DNA of 64,000 nucleotides, taken from positions 10,491 to 74,490 of the forward strand of contig JAFAFA010000141.1 of assembly GCA_023423695.1 (NCBI GenBank), given 5' to 3'. The position numbers and the translations under genes are program-made. Shown one piece after another: positions 33,992 to 43,040 of this stretch (position 1 is its first letter; each line of letters begins with the position of its first letter). The stretch is from Pseudomonadota bacterium (GTDB lineage: Bacteria > Pseudomonadota > Alphaproteobacteria > Azospirillales > Azospirillaceae). Below the pieces are notes generated by a model. It did not search any database, was not told where the DNA came from, and saw nothing but the letters and a program-made list of their open reading frames with translations.

Positions 33992-34513
33992 ATGGATCAT
34001 GCGGGGAGGAGGATCGGAGCCGCTATGATCGCAGGACTCGTCCTAGGTCTGGCACCGGGCGTCATGGGCGCCGGAGCCGCATCGGCGCGGACGCTGGTGC
34101 TCGATCTGGAGCTTGAGGACAGCAGCGGCGAACCCCAGTCGTCCGAGCATGCGGAGCGTCTGAAAAGGGTCAGCGCGGAGTTGCGCCGGGGGCTGGATGC
34201 CAAGGGCTATGACGTGATCGATGACGCCGCCATGGCAGGGCTGGTGCCGCCGGGGACGCAGATACGGACCTGCAATGGCTGCGAAGCCGACATCGCGCGC
34301 GCCGCCGGTGCCGATCTGGTCGTGTTCGGCGTGGTCCGCAAGGTCAGCAGCCTGATCCTGTGGATCGCCGTGGTGGTCGAGGATGTCGGCACCGGCCGCG
34401 CGGTGACGACGGCGCGCGGCGACATCCGCGGCGACAATGCCGCCGCCTGGTCGCGCGGCGTCGCCTGGCTGGTCGAACACCGGCTGGCGGAGCATGCGCC
34501 GGCCGGGCGGTGA
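33992..34513 (+). CDS. DUF2380 family exported protein
   Basis: A 173-residue protein with a signal peptide (ending AASARTL) and DUF2380 features: LVLDLELEDSSGEPQSSEHAERL (split by family), VSAELRRGLDAKGYDVID, and the CNGCEADIARAAGADLVVFGVVRKVSSL core. Homologues are common near methylotrophy genes. Role unknown; the fold suggests a periplasmic TolB-N-like domain. GGGGAAG precedes ATG 33992. It heads the plus-strand run of cofactor genes. Confidence 0.7.
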   Translation: MDHAGRRIGAAMIAGLVLGLAPGVMGAGAASARTLVLDLELEDSSGEPQSSEHAERLKRVSAELRRGLDAKGYDVIDDAAMAGLVPPGTQIRTCNGCEADIARAAGADLVVFGVVRKVSSLILWIAVVVEDVGTGRAVTTARGDIRGDNAAAWSRGVAWLVEHRLAEHAPAGR

Positions 34514-34558
34514 GTTGGGCGGCTCCAAGACGGACAGGCGGCGGAGAGGACCTTGAAG

Positions 34559-34996
34559 ATGCCGGACGATTCACAGAGCGGCTACCTCACCATCATGAAC
34601 GTGCTGCGCCCGCCGCCCGCCAGCGCCGTCATGCGCCGCTACGACCTCGTGCTGCGCGATTATGTCGGGGATTTCCACATCGGCGTCTGGGACCACGAGA
34701 AGACCCGCACCCAGCGCGTGCGCGTCAGCCTGACCGTCACGGTCGAGGTGCCCAACCGGCCCTTCGTCGACGATCTCGATGCCGTCGTCTCCTACGAATA
34801 CCTCATCCAGGGCGTCGAGGCCTTCCAGCAGAGTCCGCATATCCAGCTGCTGGAGGTTCTGGCCGAAAAGCTGCTGGCCCTGTGCCTGTCGCCGCCGGAA
34901 GCGGTCTTCGCCCGGGTCCAGGTGGAAAAGCTGGAGATCGTCCCGCAGGCGGCCGGCGTCGGCGTGGTGCTGACCGGCGCGCGGGATCGACCATGA
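34559..34996 (+). CDS. Dihydroneopterin aldolase-like protein (FolB fold)
   Basis: A 145-residue FolB-fold protein: YDLVLRDYVGDFHIGVWDHEK is the usual start, followed by VRVSLTVTVEVP, DDLDAVVSYEYLIQGVEAF and LLEVLAEKLLALCLS. FolB cleaves dihydroneopterin to the hydroxymethyl pterin used for folate and also for methanopterin. Being in an H4MPT operon (ATGA overlap with the next gene) suggests a dedicated pterin role. ATG 34559 chosen over TTG 34553; CGGAGAGGA is upstream. Confidence 0.85.
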   Translation: MPDDSQSGYLTIMNVLRPPPASAVMRRYDLVLRDYVGDFHIGVWDHEKTRTQRVRVSLTVTVEVPNRPFVDDLDAVVSYEYLIQGVEAFQQSPHIQLLEVLAEKLLALCLSPPEAVFARVQVEKLEIVPQAAGVGVVLTGARDRP

Positions 34997-35676
34997 TGAA
35001 TGGGGCCATGATGGATGGGGCCGCGATGAGCGCGATCTGGGTGGTGAAGCTGGGCGGCAGCCTGTGGAACGGCCCTGCCCTGCGCCCCTGGCTCGCCGCG
35101 CTGGCGGCGGAGCGGGCGCGGCATATCGTCATCGTTCCCGGCGGCGGTCCCTTCGCCGATGCGGTCCGCGATGCGCAGCCGGTGCTTGGCTATGGCGCAT
35201 CCGCAGCGCACCGGATGGCGATCCTGGGCATGGAACAATATGGACTGGCGCTGCTCGACCTTGAGCCGAGGCTGCGGCCGTCCCGGACCATGGCCGATCT
35301 GGCGGATGCGGACGGAACGGCGGTGTGGCTGCCGGCGACCCTGTCGGCCGACGCGGATGTGGAGGAGAGCTGGGACGTCACCTCCGACACGTTGGCGGCA
35401 TGGCTCGCCGAACGGCTGGGAGCGGAGCGGCTGGTGCTGGTGAAGTCGGCGCTGCTGCCGCCGGGGACGGCGGATGCACGGGCGCTGGCACGGGCCGGCA
35501 TCATCGACCCGGTCCTGCCCGGCCGAATGGAACGGCTATCGGCGGAGGTCCGTTGCATCGGCCGGGACGACCTGCCGCTGTTCATTGCGGAACTGCGCGG
35601 CGGTCCCGCGGCCGGCACCCGGTTGTGGGTGGAGCGGGAACGGGAGGCGGCATGGCCCGGCACATTCTTTTCCTGA
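34993..35676 (+). CDS. mfnE: Amino acid kinase family protein, MfnE-like
   Basis: A 227-residue amino-acid-kinase-fold protein: VVKLGGSLWNGPALRPWL, HIVIVPGGGPFADAVRD (substrate loop), DVTSDTLAAWLAERLGAERLVLVKS (nucleotide site). MfnE phosphorylates an aminomethylfuran-methyl phosphate to the diphosphate in methylofuran synthesis; the neighbour mfnB makes its precursor. ATG 34993 overlaps the folB-like stop; the met-rich start (MMNGAMMDGAAM) leaves 35026 possible. Confidence 0.8.
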   Translation: MMNGAMMDGAAMSAIWVVKLGGSLWNGPALRPWLAALAAERARHIVIVPGGGPFADAVRDAQPVLGYGASAAHRMAILGMEQYGLALLDLEPRLRPSRTMADLADADGTAVWLPATLSADADVEESWDVTSDTLAAWLAERLGAERLVLVKSALLPPGTADARALARAGIIDPVLPGRMERLSAEVRCIGRDDLPLFIAELRGGPAAGTRLWVEREREAAWPGTFFS

Positions 35677-37037
35677 CCGGTTCCCTGGCGGAGGACCGGC
35701 TGCGTCAGGTGCTGGACTCGCTCGCCCCCCTTCCCTTCGCGGCGACCGTCGTCAATCTCGGCGTGAAGGTCGCGGCGCTCGCCACCACCGAGATCGTGCT
35801 GCGGCGGCTGGATTCCGCGCGGGGCGCCGACCTGATCCTGCTGCCGGGGCGGTTCCGCGGCGATCTCGCCGCCCTCGCCGCCCATTTCGGCACGGCGGTC
35901 GAGCGCGGCCCCGACGAGTTGGAGGATCTGCCCCAATACTTCCAGCGGCAGGCCCGCCCGCTCGACCTCAGCCGCCACGACACCCGCATCTTCGCCGAGA
36001 TCGTAGACGCGCCGTCGCGCGACACCGCCGCCATCCTCGCCAAGGCCGCGGAGCTGCGCGCCGAGGGCGCCGACGTCATCGACCTCGGCTGCCTGCCCGA
36101 CACGCCCTTCCCGCATCTGGAGGAGGCCATCGACGCGCTGCACGACGCCGGCTTTGCCGTCAGCGTCGATTCCCTGAATGCCGTCGAATTGCGCCGCGCC
36201 AACCGGGCCGGAGCCGACTATCTGCTCAGCCTGACGGAGGAGACGGTCCACCTCGCCGACGAGGGCGACGCGGTGCCGGTGCTGATCCCGACCACCCCGC
36301 CGGATCTCGACAGCCTGGGCCGTGCCGTCGACGCCATGACCCGCCGCAACCGGCGCTTCCTGGTCGATCCTATCCTCGAGCCGATCCACCACGGCTTCAC
36401 CGACTCCCTGCTGCGCTACCGCACCGTGCGGGAGCGCTGGCCCGACGCCGAGATCCTGATGGGCATCGGCAATGTGACGGAGCTGACCGATGCCGACACC
36501 TCCGGCATCACCGCGGTGCTGATGGGGGTGGTGTCCGAACTGCGCATCGGCAACGTCCTGGCGGTGCAGGTCAGCCCGCATTGCCGCCGCGCCATCCGCG
36601 AGTTCGACGCGGCGCGGCGCCAGTTCTTCGCCGCCCGCGCGGCGCACAGCATGCCGCGCGGCTTCGACAGCGGCCTGCTGTGCCTGCGCGACCGCCGGCC
36701 CTTCGTCCGCGACGCCGCCGTGATCGCAGAGACCGCGGCGCAGATCCGCGATCCCAATTACCGGGTGGAGGTCAGCGCGGCGGGTATCCATCTCTACAAC
36801 CGCGACGGCCACCACCGCGCCACCGATCCGTTCGATCTGTTTCCGAAACTCGATCTTGGAACCGACACCGGCCACGCCTTTTATCTGGGGGTGGAACTGG
36901 CGCGGGCGCAGATCGCGTGGCAGCTCGGCAAGCGCTATGCCCAGGACAGCGAATTGCGCTGGGGCGTGGCGACGGACGAGCCGAAGGACGACCCCACCGG
37001 CTTCCACGCCATCGGTCCGACCAAGCGAGGCGGCTGA
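35652..37037 (+). CDS. Dihydropteroate synthase-like protein (DUF6513), H4MPT synthesis
   Basis: A 461-residue protein. Residues ~1-120 are a separate N-terminal domain (HILFLTGSLAEDRLRQVL); ~120-400 is a DHPS-like TIM barrel with ADVIDLGCLPD, VSVDSLNAVELRRANRAGADYLLSL (split by family) and MGIGNVTELTDADTSG. It is proposed to join the pterin to the ribofuranosylaminobenzene made by MptG. It overlaps mfnE by 25 bases and is followed by DUF447. Confidence 0.83.
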   Translation: MARHILFLTGSLAEDRLRQVLDSLAPLPFAATVVNLGVKVAALATTEIVLRRLDSARGADLILLPGRFRGDLAALAAHFGTAVERGPDELEDLPQYFQRQARPLDLSRHDTRIFAEIVDAPSRDTAAILAKAAELRAEGADVIDLGCLPDTPFPHLEEAIDALHDAGFAVSVDSLNAVELRRANRAGADYLLSLTEETVHLADEGDAVPVLIPTTPPDLDSLGRAVDAMTRRNRRFLVDPILEPIHHGFTDSLLRYRTVRERWPDAEILMGIGNVTELTDADTSGITAVLMGVVSELRIGNVLAVQVSPHCRRAIREFDAARRQFFAARAAHSMPRGFDSGLLCLRDRRPFVRDAAVIAETAAQIRDPNYRVEVSAAGIHLYNRDGHHRATDPFDLFPKLDLGTDTGHAFYLGVELARAQIAWQLGKRYAQDSELRWGVATDEPKDDPTGFHAIGPTKRGG

Positions 37038-37040
37038 CCC

Positions 37041-37625
37041 ATGCCGATGATCCGCGAAACCATCATCACCACCACCGGCGCCGACGGGCGGCCCCATGTC
37101 GCCCCGATGGGGGTGACGGTGGAGGCGGCCGGCGACGGGGAACGCTTCATCCTGGCCCCGTTCCGGCCGTCGCGCACGCTGGACAACCTGTTCGCCCGTC
37201 GCTGCGCGGTGGTGAACCACACCGACGACGTCCGGGTCTTCGCCGGCTGCATCAGCGGACGCCGGCGCGACTGGCCGACCGTCCCGGCGGAGCGGACCGA
37301 CGCCCCCCGCCTTGCCGACTGCCTGTCGCATGAGGAGATCGTGGTGGAGGAGGTGGAGGACGACCCGGTCCGCCCACGCTTCCACTGCCGCACCGTCCAT
37401 GCCGCCGCGCATGCCCGCTTCCGCGGTCACAACCGGGCGCAGGCGGCGGTGATCGAAGCGGCCGTTCTGGTCAGCCGGCTGCACATGCTGCCCGCCGACA
37501 AGATCGACCGGGAGGTCGAATACCTCTCCATCGCCATCGGCAAGACCGCCGGCTCGCATGAGCTGGAAGCCTGGGGCTGGTTGATGGAGCGGATCGCCGT
37601 CCACCGCAGAGGGGAGAACTCATGA
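37041..37625 (+). CDS. DUF447 family flavoprotein
   Basis: A 194-residue flavin-reductase-like barrel: IRETIITTTGADGRPHVAPMG, LAPFRPSRTLDNLFARRCAVVNHTDDVRVFAGCI, then the C-terminal RAQAAVIEAAVLVSRLHML. DUF447 proteins travel with H4MPT and methanopterin genes and probably bind FMN. Reaction unknown. ATGA overlap with mfnB. Confidence 0.82.
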   Translation: MPMIRETIITTTGADGRPHVAPMGVTVEAAGDGERFILAPFRPSRTLDNLFARRCAVVNHTDDVRVFAGCISGRRRDWPTVPAERTDAPRLADCLSHEEIVVEEVEDDPVRPRFHCRTVHAAAHARFRGHNRAQAAVIEAAVLVSRLHMLPADKIDREVEYLSIAIGKTAGSHELEAWGWLMERIAVHRRGENS

Positions 37626-38359
37626 CCGGCTGGCTGGCCAGCGTCGCCGATACGACGGAAATCTCCCTGATCCTGCCGGCAGCGCCCGACATCCTGGATT
37701 TGAAGAACCCTGCCGCGGGGGCGCTGGGGGCGTGGGCAGTGGAGGACATCGCCGCAACGGTGCGCGAACTGGCGGGCCTGCCCGCACGCCCGCGGCTGAG
37801 CGCCACCATCGGCGACCACCCGATGCGGCCCGAGGCGGTGGAGCCGGCAGCCCGCCGGATCGCCGCGACCGGCGTGGATTTCGTCAAGATCGGCTTCGCG
37901 CCGGATGGAGCGCCCGACCGCTGCATCGACGCCCTGGCCCCGCTGGCGGCGGAGGGGGTGCAACTGGTCGCCGTACTGTTCGCCGACCGCTGGCCGCCGG
38001 ACCCCGGTTGCCTGCCCATCGACCGGCTCGCCGCCGCCGGCTTTCGCGGGGCGATGCTGGACACCGCCGGCAAGCGCCACGGGCTGCGCCACCACTGGGA
38101 CGATGCCCAGCTGTCCAGTTTCGTGTGCTGCACACGGGCGCACGGTCTGCTGACCGGGCTGGCCGGGTCGCTGCGCGTTGCAGACATCCCGGCCCTCTCG
38201 GCCCTGTCGCCCGATTACCTTGGGTTCCGCGGTGCGCTCTGCGGCGGGGAGCGCACCGCGGGCATCGACCCGCAGGCGGTGGCGCGGGTCGCCACCGCCT
38301 TTGCCGGTCTTCCTGGCGCTACTCCGCCGCCTCGGCCATCTCCGCCTTCTCGATCTTGA
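37622..38359 (+). CDS. mfnB: (5-formylfuran-3-yl)methyl phosphate synthase
   Basis: A 245-residue TIM-barrel aldolase of the MfnB/DUF556 family. It makes the furan unit of methylofuran from two glyceraldehyde 3-phosphate. LDLKNPAAGALGAW carries the Schiff-base lysine K28 (Lys27 in the archaeal enzyme), and MLDTAGKRHGLRHHWD the second conserved lysine K151. The 3' end (38319-38359) overlaps fdhA tail to tail by 41 bases. Confidence 0.88.
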   Translation: MTGWLASVADTTEISLILPAAPDILDLKNPAAGALGAWAVEDIAATVRELAGLPARPRLSATIGDHPMRPEAVEPAARRIAATGVDFVKIGFAPDGAPDRCIDALAPLAAEGVQLVAVLFADRWPPDPGCLPIDRLAAAGFRGAMLDTAGKRHGLRHHWDDAQLSSFVCCTRAHGLLTGLAGSLRVADIPALSALSPDYLGFRGALCGGERTAGIDPQAVARVATAFAGLPGATPPPRPSPPSRS

Positions 38360-41090
38360 TCGCGCAGTATTTGAACTCCGGGATCTTGCCGTAGGGGTCT
38401 AGCTGCGGGTTGGTCAGAACGTTCGCCGCCGCTTCCGCGTAGGCGAAGGGGATGAAGACCAGCCCGACCGGCATGCGGTCGTCGATGCGAGCCTTCAGCC
38501 TGATGGTGCCGCGGCGGCTCGACACCAGCATGTAGTCGCCGGTCCTCATCCCGGCACGGGTCAGGTCGTGCGGGGAGACATAGGCCACCGCCTCCGGCTC
38601 CACCGCGTCCAGCACGCTCGACCGCCGGGTCATCGACCCGGTGTGCCAATGCTCCAGCTGGCGACCGGTGGTGAGCACCAGCGGGTAGTCGAGGTCGGGC
38701 GTCTCCGCCGGGTTGATCGGCCGCGCCGGCACGAACCGCCCACGGCCGGAACTGGTGGGGAAGCCGTTGCCGAAGACGATGTCGTGGCCGGGCTGGTCCG
38801 GCCCGTCCACCGGATAGGTGACGGAGCCTTCGCGCTCCACCCGTTCCCAGGTGATGTTGGCGAGCGACGGCATGGCGCCGACCATCTCCGCGAACACCTG
38901 CGACACATGGGTGTAGTTCCAGTTGAGACCCAGCCCGCGCGCCATGTCCTGGATGATCCACAGATCCTGGCGTGCCTCGCCCGGCATCGGCACCGCCGCG
39001 CGGCCCATCTGGACCTGACGGTTGGTGTTGATGACGGTGCCGTCCTTCTCCGGCCAAGCCGAGGCCGGCAGCACCACGTCGGCGTATTTTGCCGTCTCGG
39101 TCAGGAAGATGTCCTGCACCACCAGATGGTCGAGCATGGCCAGCGCCTCGCGGGCGTGGGTCACGTCCGGGTCGGACATCGCCGGGTTCTCGCCCTCGAT
39201 GTAGAGTCCCTTGATGCGGTTGTCATGGATGGCGTCCATGATCTCGACCACCGTCAGGCCGCGCTTGCCGTCCAGCTTGGTGCCCCAGTAATTCTCGTAG
39301 AAGGATTGGACCTCCGGATCCTCGACCGACTTGTAGTCGGGGTAGAACATCGGGATCAGACCGGCGTCGGACGCGCCCTGGACGTTGTTCTGGCCGCGCA
39401 GCGGGTGCAGGCCGGTGCCGGGGCGGCCGATCTGGCCGGTGACCAGCGACAGCGCGATCAGGCAGCGGCTGTTGTCGGTGCCGTGGATGTGCTGCGACAC
39501 GCCCATGCCCCAGAAGATGATCGACGCCTTCGACCGGGCGAACAGCCGCGCCACCTCGCGCAGGGTCGCGGCGGGGATGCCGCAGACCTTCTCCATCTCC
39601 TCCGGCGGGTAGTCCTTCACCGTCTCGGCCAGCGCCTCGAAATCCTCGGTGTTGGCCTGGACATACTGGCGGTCGTACAGCCCCTCCGCGATGATGGTGT
39701 GGAGGATGGCATTCAGCATCGACACGTCGCGGCCCGGCGTGAACTGCAGCATGTGCGTGGCGTGGCGCGCCATGGCGAGCCCGCGCGGATCCATGACGAT
39801 CAGCTTCGCCCCACGCTCCGCCGCGTTCTTGAAGAAGGTGGCGGCGACGGGATGGTTCTCCGTCGGGTTGGCGCCGATGATGACGATGACCTCGGCATCC
39901 TCCGCCGCCATGAAGGGAGCCGACACCGCCCCCGACCCGACGCCCTCGATCAGCGCCGCCACTGACGAGGCGTGGCAGAGCCGCGTGCAATGGTCGACGT
40001 TGTTGGTGCCGAAGCCGGTACGCACCAGCTTCTGGAACAGGTAGGCTTCCTCGTTCGACCCCTTGGCCGATCCGAAGCCGGCCAGCGCGTTGCCGCCGCG
40101 CTCGTCGCGGATCTTGCGCAGGCCCCCGGCCGCGACCGCCAGCGCCTCTTCCCAGGTCGCTTCGCGGAAATGGGTGAAGGGGTTCATCGGGTCGATGTCG
40201 ACGTCGTGCTTGGACACGCCCTCCTTGCGGATCAGCGGCACGGTCAGACGGTCGCCGTGATGGGCGTAATCGAAGCCGAAGCGGCCCTTCACGCACAGGC
40301 GGTTCTGGTTCGACGGCCCGTCGCGGCCGTCGACGGCGACGATCTTGTTGTCCTTGATCTTGTAGGTCAGCTGGCAGCCGACGCCGCAATAGGGGCAGAC
40401 GGAGTCCACCTCACGGTCGGGCGCGTTGGTGTAGACGCCCTTCTCATCCACCAGGGTCGCCGGCATCAGCGCCCCGGTCGGGCAAGCCTGCACGCACTCG
40501 CCGCAGGCGACGCAGGTGGACTGCCCCATCGGGTCGTCGAAATCGAAGACGATCTTTTCCAGATGCCCGCGCGCCGCCATGCCGATGACGTCGTTGACCT
40601 GGACCTCGCGGCAGGCGCGGACGCACAGGTTGCAGTGGATGCAGGCGTCGAGCTGGACCGCCATCGCCGGATGCGACATGTCGTCGGTCTTGTTCGGCCG
40701 GTCCACGGTGGGGAAGCGGCTGCCGGCAATCTCGACCTTATCGGCCCAGTTCCAGAAGGTGGAGTTGGGGTCGTGCGCCGTCTCCCGCTCCGGCTGGTCG
40801 GCCAGCAGAAGTTCGAAGACCAGCTTGCGCGACGCCTTGGCCCGTTCGGACGCGGTGCGCACGGTCATGCCGGGCTTCGGCTTGCGGATGCAGGAGGCGG
40901 CGAGCACGCGCTCCCCCTCGATCTCCACCATGCAGGCGCGGCAGTTGCCGTCGGGGCGGTAGCCCGGCTCCGGCCGGTGGCAGAGGTGCGGGATTTCGGT
41001 GCCGACCCGGGTGGCGACCTGCCAGATCGTCTCGCCGTTGCGTGCCTCGACCTCGGTGCCGTCCAGGGTGAAAGTGATGCCGTTGGACAT
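38319..41090 (-). CDS. fdhA: NAD-dependent formate dehydrogenase catalytic subunit alpha
   Basis: A 923-residue molybdo/tungsto-enzyme that oxidises formate to CO2. N-terminal [2Fe-2S] domain (HLCHRPEPGYRPDGNCRACMVE; split by family), two 4Fe-4S clusters (CIHCNLCVRAC; CVACGECVQACP), then the pterin domain with CPYCGVGCQL. The active-site residue is cysteine, in DHCTRLCHASSV, not selenocysteine. It forms with fdhB the FDH1-type soluble NAD enzyme, tungsten- or molybdenum-dependent. It starts 10 bases after fdhB. No fdhD or chaperone gene is adjacent. Confidence 0.95.
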   Translation of the reverse strand: MSNGITFTLDGTEVEARNGETIWQVATRVGTEIPHLCHRPEPGYRPDGNCRACMVEIEGERVLAASCIRKPKPGMTVRTASERAKASRKLVFELLLADQPERETAHDPNSTFWNWADKVEIAGSRFPTVDRPNKTDDMSHPAMAVQLDACIHCNLCVRACREVQVNDVIGMAARGHLEKIVFDFDDPMGQSTCVACGECVQACPTGALMPATLVDEKGVYTNAPDREVDSVCPYCGVGCQLTYKIKDNKIVAVDGRDGPSNQNRLCVKGRFGFDYAHHGDRLTVPLIRKEGVSKHDVDIDPMNPFTHFREATWEEALAVAAGGLRKIRDERGGNALAGFGSAKGSNEEAYLFQKLVRTGFGTNNVDHCTRLCHASSVAALIEGVGSGAVSAPFMAAEDAEVIVIIGANPTENHPVAATFFKNAAERGAKLIVMDPRGLAMARHATHMLQFTPGRDVSMLNAILHTIIAEGLYDRQYVQANTEDFEALAETVKDYPPEEMEKVCGIPAATLREVARLFARSKASIIFWGMGVSQHIHGTDNSRCLIALSLVTGQIGRPGTGLHPLRGQNNVQGASDAGLIPMFYPDYKSVEDPEVQSFYENYWGTKLDGKRGLTVVEIMDAIHDNRIKGLYIEGENPAMSDPDVTHAREALAMLDHLVVQDIFLTETAKYADVVLPASAWPEKDGTVINTNRQVQMGRAAVPMPGEARQDLWIIQDMARGLGLNWNYTHVSQVFAEMVGAMPSLANITWERVEREGSVTYPVDGPDQPGHDIVFGNGFPTSSGRGRFVPARPINPAETPDLDYPLVLTTGRQLEHWHTGSMTRRSSVLDAVEPEAVAYVSPHDLTRAGMRTGDYMLVSSRRGTIRLKARIDDRMPVGLVFIPFAYAEAAANVLTNPQLDPYGKIPEFKYCAIKIEKAEMAEAAE

Positions 41091-41100
41091 GTCGGTCTCC

Positions 41101-42864
41101 TTACCCCTGCAACCCGGCCGCGCCCTGGCGCGACACGAAGTCCTCACGGAAATGCTTCATCACGAGCTTGATCGGGTTCATCGCCGCCTGACCCAGGCCG
41201 CAGATCGACGCATCGCCCATGACGGTGGCGAGCGCCTTCAGCAACTCCTCGTCCCACTCGGGTTCGCTGATCAGACGCACGGCCTTCTCGGTTCCGACCC
41301 GGCAGGGGGTGCACTGGCCGCAGCTCTCATCCTCGAAGAACTTCAGCAGGTTGAGCGCCACGTCGCGCATGTTGTCCTTGTCGGACAGCACGACGACGGC
41401 GGCCGAGCCGATGAAGGAGCCGTGCGCTTCCAGCGTGCCGAAATCGAGCGGGATGTCGGCCATCGACGCCGGCAGAATGCCGCCGGACGGGCCGCCGGGC
41501 AGATAGCCCTTCAGCGTGTGGCCCTCGGCCATGCCGCCGCAATACTGGTCGACCAGTTCCTGCAGGGTGATGCCGGCAGGGGCCAGCTTGACTCCCGGCT
41601 CCTTGACCCGGCCGGAGACGGAGAAGGTGCGCAGCCCCTTGCGTCCGTTCATGCCATGGCTGGCGAACCACGCCCCGCCCTTCTCCAGGATCTCGCGGAC
41701 CCAGAACACCGTCTCGATGTTGTTGATCAGGGTCGGGCGGCCGAACAGGCCGACCACCGAAGGAAAGGGCGGCTTGTGCCGGGGCAGGCCGCGCTTGCCC
41801 TCGATGCTTTCCAGCATCGCCGATTCCTCGCCGCAGATGTAGGCGCCGGCGCCGCGCCGCAGATGGATGCGGGTGTGGCGGGTGAGGCCGGCGGCCTCGA
41901 CCTTCGGGATCTCGCGCAGCAGGATTTCCCGGCATTGCGGGTATTCGTCGCGCAGGTAGATGTAGACGTCGGTCGCCTCCACCGTCCAGGCGCCGATCAG
42001 CATCCCTTCCAGGAAGCGGTGCGGGTCGCGCTCCAGATGGAAGCGGTCCTTGAAGGTGCCGGGCTCGCCCTCGTCACCATTGATCGCCATCATGCGCGGC
42101 CCCGGCTCCGCCCGGACATAGCGCCATTTCAGGCCGGTGGGGAAGCCGGCGCCGCCCATGCCGCGGATGCTGGAATCCTCCAGCATCTTCAGCACGGCAT
42201 CGACGTCGCGCGCGCCGTTCAGGCATTCGGCCAGCATCTTGTAGCCGCCGCCGCGGATGTAGTCGTCGAAGCCGAGATAGTCGGGGATGTCCGGGTGGAC
42301 ATGGCCGTGGGCCACGGCGTCGAGCACGCTCTCGACCGTCGCGTTCTCGTGCGGGGCGTGGCCGATCGCCACGACGGGCGCGTTGTTGCAGCCGCCCATG
42401 CAGGGGGCGCGCACAACGCGGACCTCGCGCTCGTCGACGCCGGCCTTCAGCGCCTCATGCAGCTGTTCCGCCCCGGCGAGCGCGCAGCTCAGCGAATCGC
42501 AGACGCGGATGGTCAGCTTCGGCGGCGCCGGTTCGCCGTCCATCACGATGTCGAAATGGGCGTAGAAGGACGCCACTTCGAACACCTCGACCAGCGCCAG
42601 CTTCATCTCCTTCGCCAATGCGGCGAGGTGACGGGCATGCAGGCAGCGATAATGGTCCTGCAGCAGGTGGAGATGCTCGATCAGAAGATCGGCTTGACGG
42701 GAGCGGTCGCCGAGAAGCGCCCGCACCTCCTCAAGACTGACGGGATCGACCTGACGGCCCTTCTGCTGGTCGCGCGTCTTGCGGCGGCCCGAGCCGGGGT
42801 GGATGCTGCGGGCAGGAACGCCGCCCGGCGGCTTTGCGCTGATGATCGGAGGAAATGCGGTCAC
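41101..42864 (-). CDS. fdhB: Formate dehydrogenase beta subunit (NuoE-NuoF fusion)
   Basis: A 587-residue diaphorase subunit. Residues ~40-190 are NuoE/HoxE-like, with [2Fe-2S] cysteines in RVCDSLSCALAG and APCMGGCNNAP. The rest is NuoF-like: FMN/NAD-binding GRGGAGFP-type segment seen as GMGGAGFPTGLKW and INGDEGEPGTFKDR; GAYICGEESAML; and the 4Fe-4S motif SCGQCTPCRVG. It passes electrons from fdhA to NAD+. A GntR-like operator lies upstream at 42921. Confidence 0.94.
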   Translation of the reverse strand: MTAFPPIISAKPPGGVPARSIHPGSGRRKTRDQQKGRQVDPVSLEEVRALLGDRSRQADLLIEHLHLLQDHYRCLHARHLAALAKEMKLALVEVFEVASFYAHFDIVMDGEPAPPKLTIRVCDSLSCALAGAEQLHEALKAGVDEREVRVVRAPCMGGCNNAPVVAIGHAPHENATVESVLDAVAHGHVHPDIPDYLGFDDYIRGGGYKMLAECLNGARDVDAVLKMLEDSSIRGMGGAGFPTGLKWRYVRAEPGPRMMAINGDEGEPGTFKDRFHLERDPHRFLEGMLIGAWTVEATDVYIYLRDEYPQCREILLREIPKVEAAGLTRHTRIHLRRGAGAYICGEESAMLESIEGKRGLPRHKPPFPSVVGLFGRPTLINNIETVFWVREILEKGGAWFASHGMNGRKGLRTFSVSGRVKEPGVKLAPAGITLQELVDQYCGGMAEGHTLKGYLPGGPSGGILPASMADIPLDFGTLEAHGSFIGSAAVVVLSDKDNMRDVALNLLKFFEDESCGQCTPCRVGTEKAVRLISEPEWDEELLKALATVMGDASICGLGQAAMNPIKLVMKHFREDFVSRQGAAGLQG

Positions 42865-42920
42865 GGCGTTTCTGGCCTCTGCTGGATGGTCCGCGCTTCT
42901 GGGTGTCGCGATCCGAGTTC

Positions 42921-42939
42921 CTGGTGTCTCGTATACCAG
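42921..42939. promoter_or_regulatory. Candidate GntR-type operator upstream of fdhBA
   Basis: CTGGTGT-CTCGT-ATACCAG has 7-base arms with one mismatch, centred 66 bases upstream of the fdhB start, in the 176-base gap after cbbA. Arms of the TGGT...ACCA form are usual for GntR-family regulators. The regulator is not in the window. Confidence 0.45.
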
Positions 42940-43040
42940 ATGCCACGGTAACGCATCCTTTGCTGAAAGTCAGCATTCTAAATCATCATCAGCTTCCGCT
43001 GGATGGGAATGTCGGATGGGGTGTTGGGATTGTTGAGGAA

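Noticed and set aside
35190..37604. Antisense 804-codon frame opposite the DHPS-like, DUF447 and mfnE genes
   Set aside because: Shadow of real plus-strand genes; no recognisable motif, composition typical of a reversed high-GC frame.
38319..41090. Selenocysteine formate dehydrogenase
   Set aside because: The active-site codon is a cysteine in DHCTRLCHASSV and no in-frame TGA occurs there.
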